Below, piece after piece: positions 1 through 11,501 of a stretch of 64,000 nt of DNA (its first letter is position 1; each line of letters begins with the position of its first letter). The DNA is from Zelopaecilomyces penicillatus. Its lineage: Eukaryota; Ascomycota; Sordariomycetes; Hypocreales; Pseudodiploosporaceae. Where the stretch lies: the NCBI GenBank assembly GCA_005765155.1, contig VCCP01000002.1, positions 3,658,001 through 3,722,000 on the forward strand, read 5' to 3'. The position numbers were made by a program, and so were the translations under genes. The notes below the pieces were generated by a model. That model made no database searches. It saw only the letters and a program-made list of their open reading frames with translations, and was not told the DNA's origin.

Positions 1-1670
1 CTATTGTCATTATCGTCATGACTACTTGCTCGCTCTTATCGTTGGGCAAACACGGGAAGCAGAAGGTAGGAGACAGGACCTTTTCGATGTAAGGCCTCCC
101 AAGGGTCGCATTGGTGCAACCATTGATGTTGCGAGTGCTTTGCCGCTTTGCCGATGCTGAGTTGCATTTTAGAGACAATATACACCAATACGTACGTATT
201 ACACACTGGGGTCTTCTCCTGCATCAGGCACAGCAGCTGCCAGTGAGACAGGCAACACGCGACTTGACACAATCAAAGACATTGATGGCGGGCTTTGGCC
301 AGCCTCCTCCCGCCGACTTACATGTTTACGCACCTTACCGTTGTGACCCATCAAACAGGACGATCTAGTGACGTACCACTCACCTCCTTTTGTTACTAGC
401 CTGAATAGCAGGGATAATACGGGTCTCTTTCGTGAGATTCTGGGCGCTTTTTGCACTCTTATGGCCATAATGCACGAAGCGGCTACTCGTACAAACTGCA
501 TGGGACGGACAAAAATAATGAAACTTTCTATGCATTGGTCATGACCATCGTATGCCACACGCCCCCGACTTGCCTGCTCGCAAACAAAGTGATAGCGCAA
601 CCGCTTAAAAAAAAGAGTTTTCTTTTATCACAAACAATTTCTTAACCAGCACAGGGGGATGTACCAATTCCCGTATTGCGTAGCGTCTGTAGATGCATAG
701 CAGACGCCTTCCGGTTCAACCCAACAAGGGCCCGATACCCTGGTACCCACTCACGGCTCCGATCCACTCCTGGCTGCCTCCGAACTTTTCATCATTTTGA
801 GCGTCCGTTCCGTCAACTCACGGTCGGGCGTCGGAAGCAATCTGCCCTGCGCCCCACTCCTTTTCGCTCTCCGGTTTATTTTCGTCACTTTCCCCCATCT
901 CCCATCCTGCCTGTAGAAGTCAGAAAATCTGGGGGCTACGACTATGCTCTGTGCCAAGCAGTAGGAACTTCATCTATTGTCTGATGCTACTCCGCTCACC
1001 AGCCCCACAAAGCTGCATGTGATGCATGCGCCGTAGGGACATGCTTGACGCAATACCTGCAGCGACTTCCCTATGGTGCAACTCAATGATATCTACTCCG
1101 TAGACTGATAGGCAGTTCACTTGTGTCCGTGTTTCACGTGGCAATCTAACCTACATCTTTCTCACGCTGATACCACCTGAGCTGGCTTCACTTTCGGGAG
1201 AAAACGTATCAACGTTTGATAGAGATCAAGAAGAACGGACTTTCGAAATCTTTCCTATCCCCTGTCACTGCACAGCGGTGGCCAAGCTAGCACTGAGATA
1301 ATCTTCTCGGTTCTCGACTGCATCCAAGGAGAAATCCCATTGGGCTATTCTACCGAGCCAGCCGTTCGATACAGGGAAATGGTTTTCATCGTTTCATCAT
1401 ATATATATTTGGGCATTCATGACGTCATATAGCATCACCAAGGCTTGTCCAGGCTCCGCATCTCACCACTCATCGCTCGTGGTTGTACATATCATCATCC
1501 TGTTAGAAGCCTACAAGATTCAACCACCATCTATGCAAATGTGCCTATGCAACCTTGTCGCCTAGTCGTCCTTATCTTTTCTCCCGTGTCCTAACTTTTT
1601 CTTATGCTTTCCTTCTTTGCAGTTTCTTCAATACATGGACCTTTGCGGAATCATCGAGTTGAGATTGCGC
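1..1670. other. Gene-free left flank, downstream of SUP35
   Basis: No protein-coding gene is supported here. Several open frames of 60-130 codons exist on both strands (for example 199-600 minus and 676-984 plus), but they overlap one another, lack splice structure and resemble no family I know. The last few hundred bases before 1671 are pyrimidine-rich and probably include the 3' untranslated region of the leftward SUP35 gene. No tRNA-like cloverleaf was seen. Confidence 0.6.
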
Positions 1671-4001
1671 TTAAGCACTCTCCTGAGTGATAAGTTTTGT
1701 GATTTTTCCAATGGCAATGGTTTGTCCCTAGATAATTGGTCAGTCGCTATAAATATCTCTTGTGAGTCAATGCAACTTGAAGCAGAAGACGTACCTGGTC
1801 TCGAAGAGTAAATCGTCCCATCTGTTGATAATCCTCAAATCGTTCAACACAAACTGCTCCTGCACCACCGATTACCTGCATTCGAGCGATAATGCTGTCA
1901 CCCTTCTTGGCATGTGTGGGGGGCAACTTGCTCTTGCGATTGGTTCCTTTCTGGAGCTTATGGAGAAGAGCCGCAAATGTCACTTCTTCAATCGCTGAGT
2001 GTACGTGAATTACACAGTTGAAGCCAGATGTCAGAATAGACTTGAGCTCCAAGATTCGAATCTGAGCCTCGAACTCCGCCACGCAATGTACAAGCCTCTT
2101 CGGTGAGCACAAAACAAAGCCTGGCAGAATGTCTTCTTCTTCGATGCCCTTGAGTCGTAGTCGCACCTGATCACCGCACTGTAGGATGCCTGCCTCTTCT
2201 TCTTGTTCTCCGTAGACGGCAGAGGTTTCTACTGCCTGCTTTCTTGGCATCATCACTAGGGACATGCCCTTCTTGACAACTCCTGCTTCAATCTTGCCGT
2301 CAACCATGGTACCAAGATCTCGGTACTTGGCATTGATTGGCATCATGAATGGGGCATTGACTTTGCGCTCGAGCGCCTTCATCGAGTCAAGATACTCTAG
2401 CAGAGAAGGACCACTCCACCACGGTGCAACGCCTGCAGGTAGTCGATCTTTGATGTTCATGGAAACCTGGGCGGCAACTGGCATGAAAAACACATCTGAC
2501 TTGAGGTTATATCCGGTACCTTTCAAGAACTGAGCCAGTTTGGTAGTACACTCCTGGTAACGTTCATGAGACCACTCCACAGTTGGGTCATCCATCTTGT
2601 TGATCACAACCACCAGCTTGTTGACTCCTTGTGTCTTGGCAAGCATGGCATGCTCACGAGTCTGTCCTCCTCGCTCGAAACCAGTCTCATACTCGCCTTT
2701 TCGGGCCGAAATAACCAGGATTCCAACATCTGCCTGCGACGCTCCTCCAATCATGCTTGGAACATAGGTTTTATGGCCTGGAGCATCCAAAATGCTGTAA
2801 CGCCGCTTTTCGGTTTCGAAAAATCCACGACCAACCTCGACAGTTTTGCCCTTGGACCGCTCCTCTTTGGTGAGATCCATGACCCAAGACAAATACCATG
2901 ATTCACGACCCAAATCCTTTGCCTCTTTCTTGTACTTATCCATAGTTCGCTCGTCAACCATTCCAGTAGTCCATAAAATAGATCCACCAAGAGTTGACTT
3001 GCCGGCGTCGACGTGGCCAATGAAAATGATGTTGACATGCTCTTTGCCGTAAATCTCTTTCAGAGTTTCTTCATCAACATCGGCTGCCTGCTCTTTGAGA
3101 ACGGCGTCAACTTCACGCTGAACCTTCTTTTCTCCTGCTGGAGTGGGGCTGGTGCGCCCAGAAGAAGGAGTTGGTGATGTCCGTCCAGAGGATTTGGCAC
3201 TTCCTGCGGCCGCCTTTCCAGCCTTTTCTCCGGTTTTCTCAATGGCTTTGACGGCTGCCGCCTTCTGACCAGCTTCCGGTTTCATATCTTCTTTGTCCTT
3301 GGTAACAGCGCCGGTAGCACCGATAGATAAGACCTTGGCCTTGGGCTTGGGTGCAGATGCATCACCCCCAATGCTTAGAACCTTTGCACCGCCTTCCGTG
3401 GTAACAACGGCCTTGGGAGCCGCACTGGTGGACCCTGAAGTGTCCCCAATCGAGAGCGTCTTTACAGGCGCGACAGTGTTCTGAGGGGCTGCAGGCTGTT
3501 GGGCCCTCTGCGTCTGATGACCTTGTTGTTGTTGTTGTTGCTGCTGTTGTCCATATTGAGGATAGCCACCACCTAAAATCATTAGCCCGAGATACGATTT
3601 TGATTTGAAGCCTTTGGCCTACCGTAGCCTTGGTTGTTATAGCCTTGACTAAATCCACCCCCATAGCCTTGATTATGCTGACCGCCGTACTGGTCATAGC
3701 CTTGAGCACCTCCCTGAGCACCACCGTATTGAGGATAGTAGCCTTGCTGCTGGTATTGCTGCTGGTGTTGCTGTTGTTGCTGCTGCTGGTATTGAGGCAC
3801 AAAACCCCCACCAAAGCCCTGACCAGGCTGAAAAGTCTGGGCGGTAGGCTGGAAAGACGCGGCGCCTGGTCGGAAGCTGGGTGGCAGTCCCCGGTTGGCA
3901 GCTGGGTTCTGAGGGTTCATGTTAAGCTGCTGCTGCGCCTGTCGAGAAAGATTCTCGTCCTGGGCAGCAGGATCATCCTCCCATGAGTTGAGGTCGGCCA
4001 T
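1671..4001 (-). CDS. SUP35: Translation termination factor eRF3 (Sup35 GTPase)
   Basis: Encodes eRF3, the GTPase that partners eRF1 to release the finished polypeptide at stop codons in the cytosol. Three exons (3623-4001, 1795-3572, 1671-1727) give 737 residues; both introns (50 and 67 bp) are GT-AG. The start at 4001 lies in a CACCATGG context. Residues 1 to about 150 are a prion-like Q/G/Y/N-rich tract with two polyglutamine runs, followed by three LSIG repeats (about 166, 192 and 207) and a charged linker. The GTPase follows, with GHVDAGKST at about 312, DAPGHKTY and NKMD, then the EF-Tu-like beta-barrel domains. The short last exon supplies the conserved GQTIAIGKITKLI end. Intron 1 interrupts the prion-like tract (see findings). 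The gene is transcribed divergently from the next gene. Identity is certain; prion behaviour of this protein is not shown by sequence. Confidence 0.97.
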
Positions 4002-5021
4002 GGTGACTCGATTCGAAGTCTGACACAACCTGTCTTCTTCACCACGGAATCTGAAGCTGGTTGAGAAGCTGAGGAAGAGACAGTCAAACGACGCCAAATA
4101 TATGCGACGGCTTGGTTTCACCGATGACGGAACCGGAATTTTGCGTCGAAGCGGACAGTCGAATCGCAGTCGCTGTTACTTGGGTGAAGGTTGTGAAAAT
4201 TCAAGCCCCACCACCTGCAACTTGAGATCGGGGATGAGCGACCTCTGTGCTTTGTGGAGGGGTTAAAGAAGTGTGTGAAGACACATTGGCACTGTATGGA
4301 GCTGCTGACGTCGGGAACAGGCAGCACACTGAGCCCCAAGATCGCAGAATGGTCTGGTCTGAGTCACGGCGCCCTGTCGAGTTCTAATTTTACAATTCTA
4401 AGTAATATTTTCTTCAAGCCAGTACTTTAGGTGCATTACAAAACACAGATTATATCAATTCCCGGGACTGTTCACATCGAGTGGGATGTTGGTGCTAGGT
4501 TACATGTACCTACTCTTTGGTGACACAGAATGGAGTATGGAGGGGTAACTGCCAGTCGCTCGCACTGTGCATATAATGTTTGCTGCTAACACGCAAGAAC
4601 CTTATGTAGTGAATTTATGGGTCTCATTGGGGTGAGAATAAACACCGGCGTTACGACAAGCCTGCTATGCTATACTATAATTATCTAGTAAAACATGGTT
4701 CGTAGCTCACTTAATTATATGTTATATATATGTATATACTTACAGAGTTTTTCTCTGCGAAATCTTTTGGGGTGGTCTTAGCGGTGTTTTTTCCCACCCT
4801 GTTGGCAGCCATGTTGGGTATTCTGGAGTTGCACCCGAGGCAGCCCAGCCAGCTGGCAGGTGCACAGGTAATCACGACAGGCCTCTCTCGCTGTGACCGT
4901 GCAGTTTGTCACTGGACCTCTTCTGCCTTGTTCGTAAACGCCATTCCGTTTGATATGCTGCGTCTCCGTCGTTCGTGTTCTCCGTCAACATGTCACAGGC
5001 GCCTCTCCTGTTCTCCCGACC
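4002..5021. promoter_or_regulatory. Divergent promoter region, SUP35 / Ran-like gene
   Basis: About 1.0 kb separates two genes that point away from each other, so it must hold both promoters and 5' leaders. No convincing open frame is present apart from in-frame extension of the downstream gene. The central part (about 4380-4760) is AT-rich with TATATATA-like runs near 4715-4740. No specific factor site is claimed. Confidence 0.55.
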
Positions 5022-6977
5022 ATGGACGAGTTCCTGGCCAATGTTGGCGTGCAGGCCATGAAGTATGCCATTCGGTCCGGCGTCGCCCTAACATCATCTT
5101 ACGCGCTTAGGCAATGCTCACGCCTTCTGAAGACCGTTGAGGATGAAAATCTTTATGCCGAGCTCAAATCTTTGCAGAAACTTTTGGACAGTAAAATCAA
5201 GGTTTGGCGTTCCAGCCTCTAGGCAGCCCATCGTACTCGATCTACGTCCCAACTGACACTTCTCTTTAGGTCATCTCACCAGCCATCGACCTTATTGAAT
5301 TCAAGTTAGTCCACCCCGTAACGCTTCGTTTTGCCATTTGACCCCGACAGATAAGTCTGACAGCCCAGATCCGGACGAGGGAATATATTTCTTGAATCAG
5401 CAGCTCCCTTGGCCAAATCTCTCCAGGAGCGGATTGCATCTCTTGGACGTCGCATAGAACTCGCTATCACAAGAGAAGGATGCCATGTTGATCTAAGATC
5501 CACATCATTCACGAAGAAAAATGGCAATCTAGGGACCCTCCAACAGGTGATTGTTGACATGAAATGCCTCTTGGAACAGATAGACCGCGAGATCCCTCTG
5601 CTGCAGCTGGCAATATCGGCATCCGGCGAAAGCCTATCGACATCACTACCAGCAGGAATATCTCCATCCAGACTACTTCAAGCAAGTACGCTTCTTATCA
5701 TTGGCGACACGCAGCATGCCCAAGACCCAGAACAGCCCGTCCAGATTGGACCCATTTTCACCCTCTCAGTTTATATGCTCTTTCTGAGCCACACCTCTAT
5801 TACACAACCAGCTCAACATGATTCAAATACCCTAGATTATGGGCCCCCAGCCTCCGCTCAAACAAGAGCCTATGGACTGAGGGATGGAGACCGAAAACCT
5901 CTCTGGCAGGAAGTGATGCACAAAGCTCGAGTTCGCCTTTGCCGATCAGCTTGTAACATGGATTTTCGCGAGACTATGAATGGAAAAGACACTAGTGAAA
6001 CGTCTAGCTCGACCAGGAATAGAGAGTATTCCTACTTTTTAGAATTCATCGAAGACTTTGTGGATGGGCGTGTCCATGACGGTATTGACACCTCCCAACC
6101 GTACGTCGGTGTTCCGAACGTGGGCATTAAAGAACAAATCCCAATTCATCAGTTGTCCAAAATCTTCTACACCGATACAGGCAGAATATTGAATATTGGC
6201 GATATGGAGGAGGGGGAAAACAATCCTGTGCTACTGCTCAAGCGCGACATACATGCTCGACTGACTGAACAGCCAGTCTCAGATTATATTTCGGGAGATG
6301 GATTCGACGATGATTCTAGACTTCTTGGATCCCAATATTGTGATGAAGAACTCGCCTCCATTCGCGGACAGTCTTCGCACCAAGGAAACAGCTTGTCTAG
6401 TGTCGGGGCCTCACACGGATTCCCCAAGCATCTAGATCCCGAGTGGATTGCCTTGGAAGTCTTTGATGAGGATACTGAAGAGGATAGCTCGGAAACGCAG
6501 GACGATACTGAGTCCTCAGATGGCGATGAAGAATACCGCCATGAAGACAAATCGAGAACAGGTATCAAACGCAGCTCATTAGACTTCGGGCTATTTTCTC
6601 AGATCAGAAATCTATCTCTCCGGACAAAGGCTGGGCCAGCTGGAAGGCCACAACAGGATCCTGCTGCCTCAAGTTCTGACCTGACCCAGAGCATGCGAGA
6701 GACCCAATCAGATTCGACAGTAGCAACGCAGGACTTCGTCAAGAGATCACCTTTCGGGGCCATAACATCATCGCTGTCTCTGATTGAAATGTTGATTCGC
6801 CTAGCTGGTCTTCAACAATTCCAGCAAGCATCTCACCTTTCCATTCCAGACCATATTTTGACTTTTTTCCTTGAGGAAACATCAACAACAGGGTTGACCG
6901 GCGAGGCGAGATGGAAGGCACGGGCCGAGACGAAGCAGCGGGTCGGGTTTGATCCTTTCACAGATAGCCTGACTTGA
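5022..6977 (+). CDS. Conserved fungal protein, often labelled Ran GTP-binding
   Basis: Three exons (5022-5201, 5270-5304, 5369-6977) give 607 residues. The spliced N-terminus runs MDEFLANVGVQAMKYAIRSG, then a helical stretch with QCSRLLKTVEDENLYAELK, then VISPAIDLIEFKSGRGN across two junctions, and this continuity supports the splice model. The 35-nt middle exon is short, and the first donor (GTTTGG) is weak. The middle region includes a hydrophobic segment near IGPIFTLSVYMLFLSHTS. An acidic Asp/Glu/Ser tract lies at about 470-500 and a conserved-looking C-terminal helical block ends in FDPFTDSLT. From memory, fungal proteomes label this family as RanGTP-binding; I see no canonical Ran-binding domain, so the molecular function is unproven. 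Existence of the gene is well supported; the functional name is not. Confidence 0.85.
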
Positions 6978-8631
6978 GAGCAAGGCAAGGTGTTCATGAT
7001 CAAAGGAATAGCAACGATGAGGTTCATATTTTAATTCATTATCGTCGCCTTTTATATCTGTTGTCTGATAATCAATCAAATGACTACTTACGAAGTAATT
7101 AATAATGTGTTGAGACAATGGTTAAACCTAATCTTCACCTCCCGAGAATTAGTCTTGGTTAACTATATATTTCGTAACATGAGTTGCGCTAACTGGTTGT
7201 TGTTTGGAACGGCAAGCTCCTCATAAATCGGTTCTGTCAACTAAGACGCTTGGCTTGATCGTTATTTCGCAAGAACTCCATTGTTAGTTTGCAGGTTGGG
7301 GTTGTACGCTGTCATTGACGTAACCTCAATGCCATTTGTTCGAGAACACTGAAACCAGCCAGTCACACGGAGATAAGGCTCGACAGATGTCTTCTTCCCG
7401 GCAGGGTTAAAGATTATCAGCCTAGAAGATACACTCATGGATGGGGGAGACAAAACAAGTTGAACAAAAGAGATTATTGTAACAAGAGTTGGCGCTGCAA
7501 ACTTGCAATGACGAATACTGTACTATCTTGAACAAGGGTTGCTATGGGTTTTAGCAAGCCGACAAACGTTCAGCTGGTCAAGAAGTATGTACCGAGAAGA
7601 TGGCTGTTATTGAAAGTTGGGGTTTAGTTTGACGAGGGCTCGATATTTTATTGGCATTTAACAAGTCTTGCCGCATACAGAGTTTCTGTTCTCTAATTAT
7701 GAGATGAGTTCTAACTTGCACCTGCCGCTGCTTGGAACTCCTAGAAGCCGGTTCCATCAGAAACACTGGTACATATAGTTGCATCGGTTCTTTTTAGCGA
7801 GCTCGGCAAATCTCTCACATCCTACACATTTGCCGATTTTTGCTCGGGATGCGAAGGCCTATACCAGCCCTCGAGGATACCATCAACACACGTCAAGGGT
7901 GAAAAGCGAGCCGACTGTCAACTCTGTATTTTTACAGTCTTGTGCCTCAAATATTGTGGCATGAGATCAGATTACGCACAGGGGCCCATACATGAGGTAC
8001 GAGAGCGCGTTGATTGTGCCGGCCACGCCCTGGACAAGCTATGCGGCGTTAGAGTGGGGAGAAAGTCGTGGGACTGTTCAATCTGACTTTCCATCATTGT
8101 GACTTCCCTTTGGCCAAGAGGATATTGGTGAAGATTTTTGAAACTAGAGATGGGCTTGTCATTCTTGAACTGCAAAGACCAAACTGTGGCCAGCTTTTTG
8201 GCCATTGTGATACTGGCGACGAGACCAACTTTTGTCACTTTCCCATTCTACAGTTACTATTTTTTTTTCTCACTTGGCTTGCTCCAATTCTACCCATTGC
8301 GCTTGTGTTTTGAGGGTTTAGATCTTCGGTGAGTGGAAGGACGCACGAAGAAATTGAAACGGGTTTGCGTAGTTGTAGCGCTGATACGAGCAAGTGAGAG
8401 CTTCACTGGAAAGCAGATGATTGTCTGGCCCTTTGGATATCTGCAGTGCTTCGGCCGAAGACATATGAATAATACGTAGTTGCGAAAAGATAAGTATGTA
8501 ATTGCCGGTAATGCTCGTGTGCAAATTCGGTCGCAAAATTAATGTATCTTGAGATAGTATACCTCAAGTAAAAGATAGAGAAAGTAGTGGGCTTTCTATA
8601 CATCCGGGATCTTACGGTTATGTTTGTGTTT
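6978..8631. other. Intergenic spacer between convergent genes
   Basis: A spacer of 1.65 kb between the 3' ends of the Ran-like gene (+) and the JmjC gene (-). It should contain both 3' untranslated regions. Only short overlapping open frames (60-100 codons) are present, none recognisable. Base composition is mildly AT-rich at both ends. I see no repeat or RNA gene. Confidence 0.5.
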
Positions 8632-9657
8632 CTAGCGAAACCACCAATTGACTGAGCCATTGAGATGGCCCATTGAACCTTTACTCTTGACAGAGTGCCA
8701 CCAGCCATGGGGAATGAATATCGAATCTCCAGATTTCAATTCGGCTTCGTGAATTTCATTGGGCGCGTTATCATCTTGCCAAACGGCATCATGTAGCGCT
8801 GCCCTCTCCTTTCCCTCCATCATGTCTGTTGTTCTTATACGGCTATTTTCCTGCTGCCGAATCTGCATCTGAACTCGGAGAAACAACTGCTCTCCAAAAG
8901 AAGGTGGCAATAGCCTCACTACTTTGCCGCTGCAGAGCTGGGAGAACATATTTGGGTTCGGGTCTCTATGAAGCGGCGTGTACGTGGGTTCTGTTCCTAG
9001 CCATACGGAGGAGCTATATATGTCCCCCTTGCCAGCCTTGCGGACGAGCTCGGGAGCGGGTACATCCTTTTGCAAAGCCGGTGGGAGGTCTGTCAATGAT
9101 GACTGTGCAATGTAGAGCTCCAGGGGCCTCGCAGACTCGACATTTCGAAGTCTATTGAACTGAAGAGCCTTGGTTAGAAGGTTTAACGGGGCGTATAGCT
9201 GGAAAAATTGCTGGCCACCAAGGGATTCTGTGAGCGCAGGTTGGAGAATGCCTGCCAAGATCTGGTCTCTCATATCTTGGCTAGCGAGCAGCCAATCTCG
9301 AAAGCGAGATACGGCACATAGATTGCCACCTGCAGGCTTCACAAGCTCGTAAGGGAATGGCCATTCCTGAAATTCTTCCATGTAGGGGGTGAAACATGGT
9401 CCAACATCAGGCGCAGTGCCATTATCGGTTGACGATTCCGTCAAAAACCATTTCCCGACTGCAGGTAAGCTAGTAATTGAAGATAAGGCATCCTTCTGTA
9501 TTAGCAAGGGTTTTTGTGGGATCAAGGCTCTTTGTTGAAATGCAATTGTGTTGACTGGTCCTTGAACAGATTCCACCTGCTTGAGAGGAAGCTTGTGAGA
9601 GACTGTGCTATGTAGCTGTCGTCGCCATGTTGTGTTTCCGTATGGAAGCTTGCGCAT
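8632..9657 (-). CDS. JmjC/cupin-8 domain 2-oxoglutarate oxygenase
   Basis: A single-exon gene of 341 residues; the frame upstream of 9657 begins only with a GTG, so the ATG at 9657 is taken as start. The C-terminal half is a JmjC (cupin 8) fold of the FIH/JMJD5 type. The iron ligands are visible as HRD in TPLHRDPNPN (H230 and D232) and the second histidine in FIPHGWWHSVK (H321), with the C-terminal strand GSVNWWFR. These enzymes use Fe(II) and 2-oxoglutarate to hydroxylate proteins or tRNA; the substrate here is unknown. The first 25 residues (MRKLPYGNTTWRRQLHSTVS) are basic, hydroxylated and free of acids, like a mitochondrial presequence. It lies divergently 0.7 kb from the CK2 beta gene. 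Family assignment is firm; substrate and location are inference. Confidence 0.85.
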   Translation of the reverse strand: MRKLPYGNTTWRRQLHSTVSHKLPLKQVESVQGPVNTIAFQQRALIPQKPLLIQKDALSSITSLPAVGKWFLTESSTDNGTAPDVGPCFTPYMEEFQEWPFPYELVKPAGGNLCAVSRFRDWLLASQDMRDQILAGILQPALTESLGGQQFFQLYAPLNLLTKALQFNRLRNVESARPLELYIAQSSLTDLPPALQKDVPAPELVRKAGKGDIYSSSVWLGTEPTYTPLHRDPNPNMFSQLCSGKVVRLLPPSFGEQLFLRVQMQIRQQENSRIRTTDMMEGKERAALHDAVWQDDNAPNEIHEAELKSGDSIFIPHGWWHSVKSKGSMGHLNGSVNWWFR

Positions 9658-10382
9658 GTTGCTCCGGAGAGGAAGCAAGCAAAAGATCACAGATGAAATC
9701 TAAGACCGTGTCAAGAAGTGAGGTTGAAGTGTGAGCAAGAGGACTTGGCTGGACCTCTCGGCTTTGGTCAGGACCGTTTCATATGGATCTGTGAGGACAC
9801 ACAACTACAGAGGACTGGTCCCCTGTAATGACTGCTGCAGTTATACTGAAAAGCGCTGGAACAACTTCAGTGTCTCTGCAAGAATTAGAACGACTATGCG
9901 CCGGAGCCCGGCAAAACAAAGCTGCCGGTTAGCTTGGCACCGACCACTGCAAGGCCACCACCCACCTCTTCTTGGGTCTGTTTGTTAGTAGTGGTAGCAA
10001 AAGCCAAGTCCAACCAACGACAAACCACCACGGTTCGACCGCCTCTCCACACCTGCGTATCAAATCCCCGGCCCAGGCACGACATCCTCGCCTGCTCGCC
10101 GCGAAGCAGCGTTACCCGCAGACCCCACGGCGCTCTCCCGATTGCCTTTCTGCCTCTTTGGCCGCCATTGATACCGCTGATCATGCTTGCGACGTAACCC
10201 GGCCCTGCCGTCATAACGCGAAAGCCTCGCATCTGCAGCCTGTGCGCTGCTCCGAAAGACACACGCCCCTCGAAAAATTCACCCCGCCTCTACCCCTTTG
10301 AGATTGTCTATCGATACCACACAACCCAACCCCGCCGTCACGATATCTCAGCCTGGATACAACATATATATCCAACGACAAC
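9658..10382. promoter_or_regulatory. Divergent promoter, JmjC gene / CK2 beta
   Basis: A 0.72 kb region between two outward-facing genes. The right half is C-rich with few G residues on the plus strand, typical of a fungal promoter and leader. A TATATAT run occurs at about 10365-10370, immediately before the CK2 beta start. No coding frame with a recognisable product is present. Confidence 0.55.
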
Positions 10383-11501
10383 ATGTCGACATCCTCAGGA
10401 ACGCCCGAGTCCTGGATCTCGAGCTTCTGTGCCCTGCCAGGCCACGAGTACTTTGCAGAAGTATCAGAGGAGTTCATTGAGGATGATTTCAATCTCACTG
10501 GCCTGCAGACTCAGGTCGCCATGTATAAGGAGGCCCTCGAGGTGCGCCTTTCCTGTTTGCGCTGATTTCTACATGTTGTTTTCTTCAATCCACCGCCCCC
10601 CTACTAACCCCCCGCCTAGATGATTCTCGATGTCGAACCCGAGGATGACGACGAGGAGGAGGAAGAAGAGGAGGAAGAGGATGAGAATGAATCGGGATTA
10701 GGAGATGGCCAGAGCGGAACAGGCGCTGCAAAGCCGGGCATAGAGCGAAGGCATCACAGCAGGATGGCTAGCGACCTGTCCGTCATCGAGTCGTCAGCGG
10801 AAATGCTCTACGGCCTCATTCACCAGCGCTTCATCTGCTCTCGGGTGGGCATCCAACAAATGAGTGAGAAGTATGAGTTTGGCCATTTTGGCTGCTGCCC
10901 GCGAACACACTGCGAACAAGCGCGGACGTTGCCAGTTGGTCTCTCCGACATCCCCGGCGAAGACACAGTAAAGCTGTTCTGCCCATCATGCCTCGACGTT
11001 TATGTCCCGCCCAATAGCCGGTTCCAGACGGTCGACGGCGCCTTCTTTGGTCGTACCTTTGGCGCACTTTTCCTCCTCACATTTCCCGAATACGATCTCA
11101 CCAAGCGCGGTGCTGAAGTACTCGTCCCGTCTACGTCAAGAATTCCTCCCGACGAACCCATCATCAACGGCATCCACGCTAAGAATATCGCCCCTGGTCT
11201 AGGTTCGGGGCACATCTACGAGCCTAAAATCTATGGTTTTAAGGTGTCCGAGCGCGCGCGGTCAGGCCCCCGTATGCAGTGGTTGCGGGATCGGCCTGGG
11301 ACTATCAATGAGTTGGATGAGGCACGCCTATATCATGAACAAAATCAAGATTCTGAGGACGAGGATGGGGAAACTAGAAACGTAAACGGCCGAGCCGTGG
11401 CTAGGCGGCGCCCGCTAGGAAACGCGCGACTTCGTCAGCGACAGAACCAAAACGGCAGCCCCATGGCTTTATCCGCTAATGGCGCTGAGTCTGAGTTGTA
11501 G
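10383..11501 (+). CDS. CKB1: Casein kinase 2 regulatory (beta) subunit
   Basis: Encodes the CK2 beta subunit, which dimerises through a zinc finger and holds two catalytic alpha subunits in the tetrameric kinase of nucleus and cytosol. Exon 1 (10383-10541) and exon 2 (10620-11501) are split by a 78-bp intron and give 346 residues. The N-terminus (WISSFCALPGHEYFAEVSEE, FIEDDFNLTGL) is the standard CK2 beta start. An acidic insert of Asp/Glu at about 61-76 is characteristic of fungal homologues. The zinc ligands are CPRTHC (C146, C151) and CPSC (C174, C177), followed by GAFFGRTFGALFLLTFPEY. The Ser/Arg-rich tail beyond about 260 is longer than in animals, as is usual in fungi. It is convergent with PAN2. 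Which of the fungal CKB paralogues it is was judged from the acidic insert only. Confidence 0.94.

Noticed and set aside
711..725. CCGGTTCAACCC resembling a tRNA T-arm
   Set aside because: No complementary stem or acceptor stem around it.
199..984. Open frames of 102-133 codons at the left end on both strands
   Set aside because: They overlap other frames, have no splice structure, low-complexity composition and no recognisable family.
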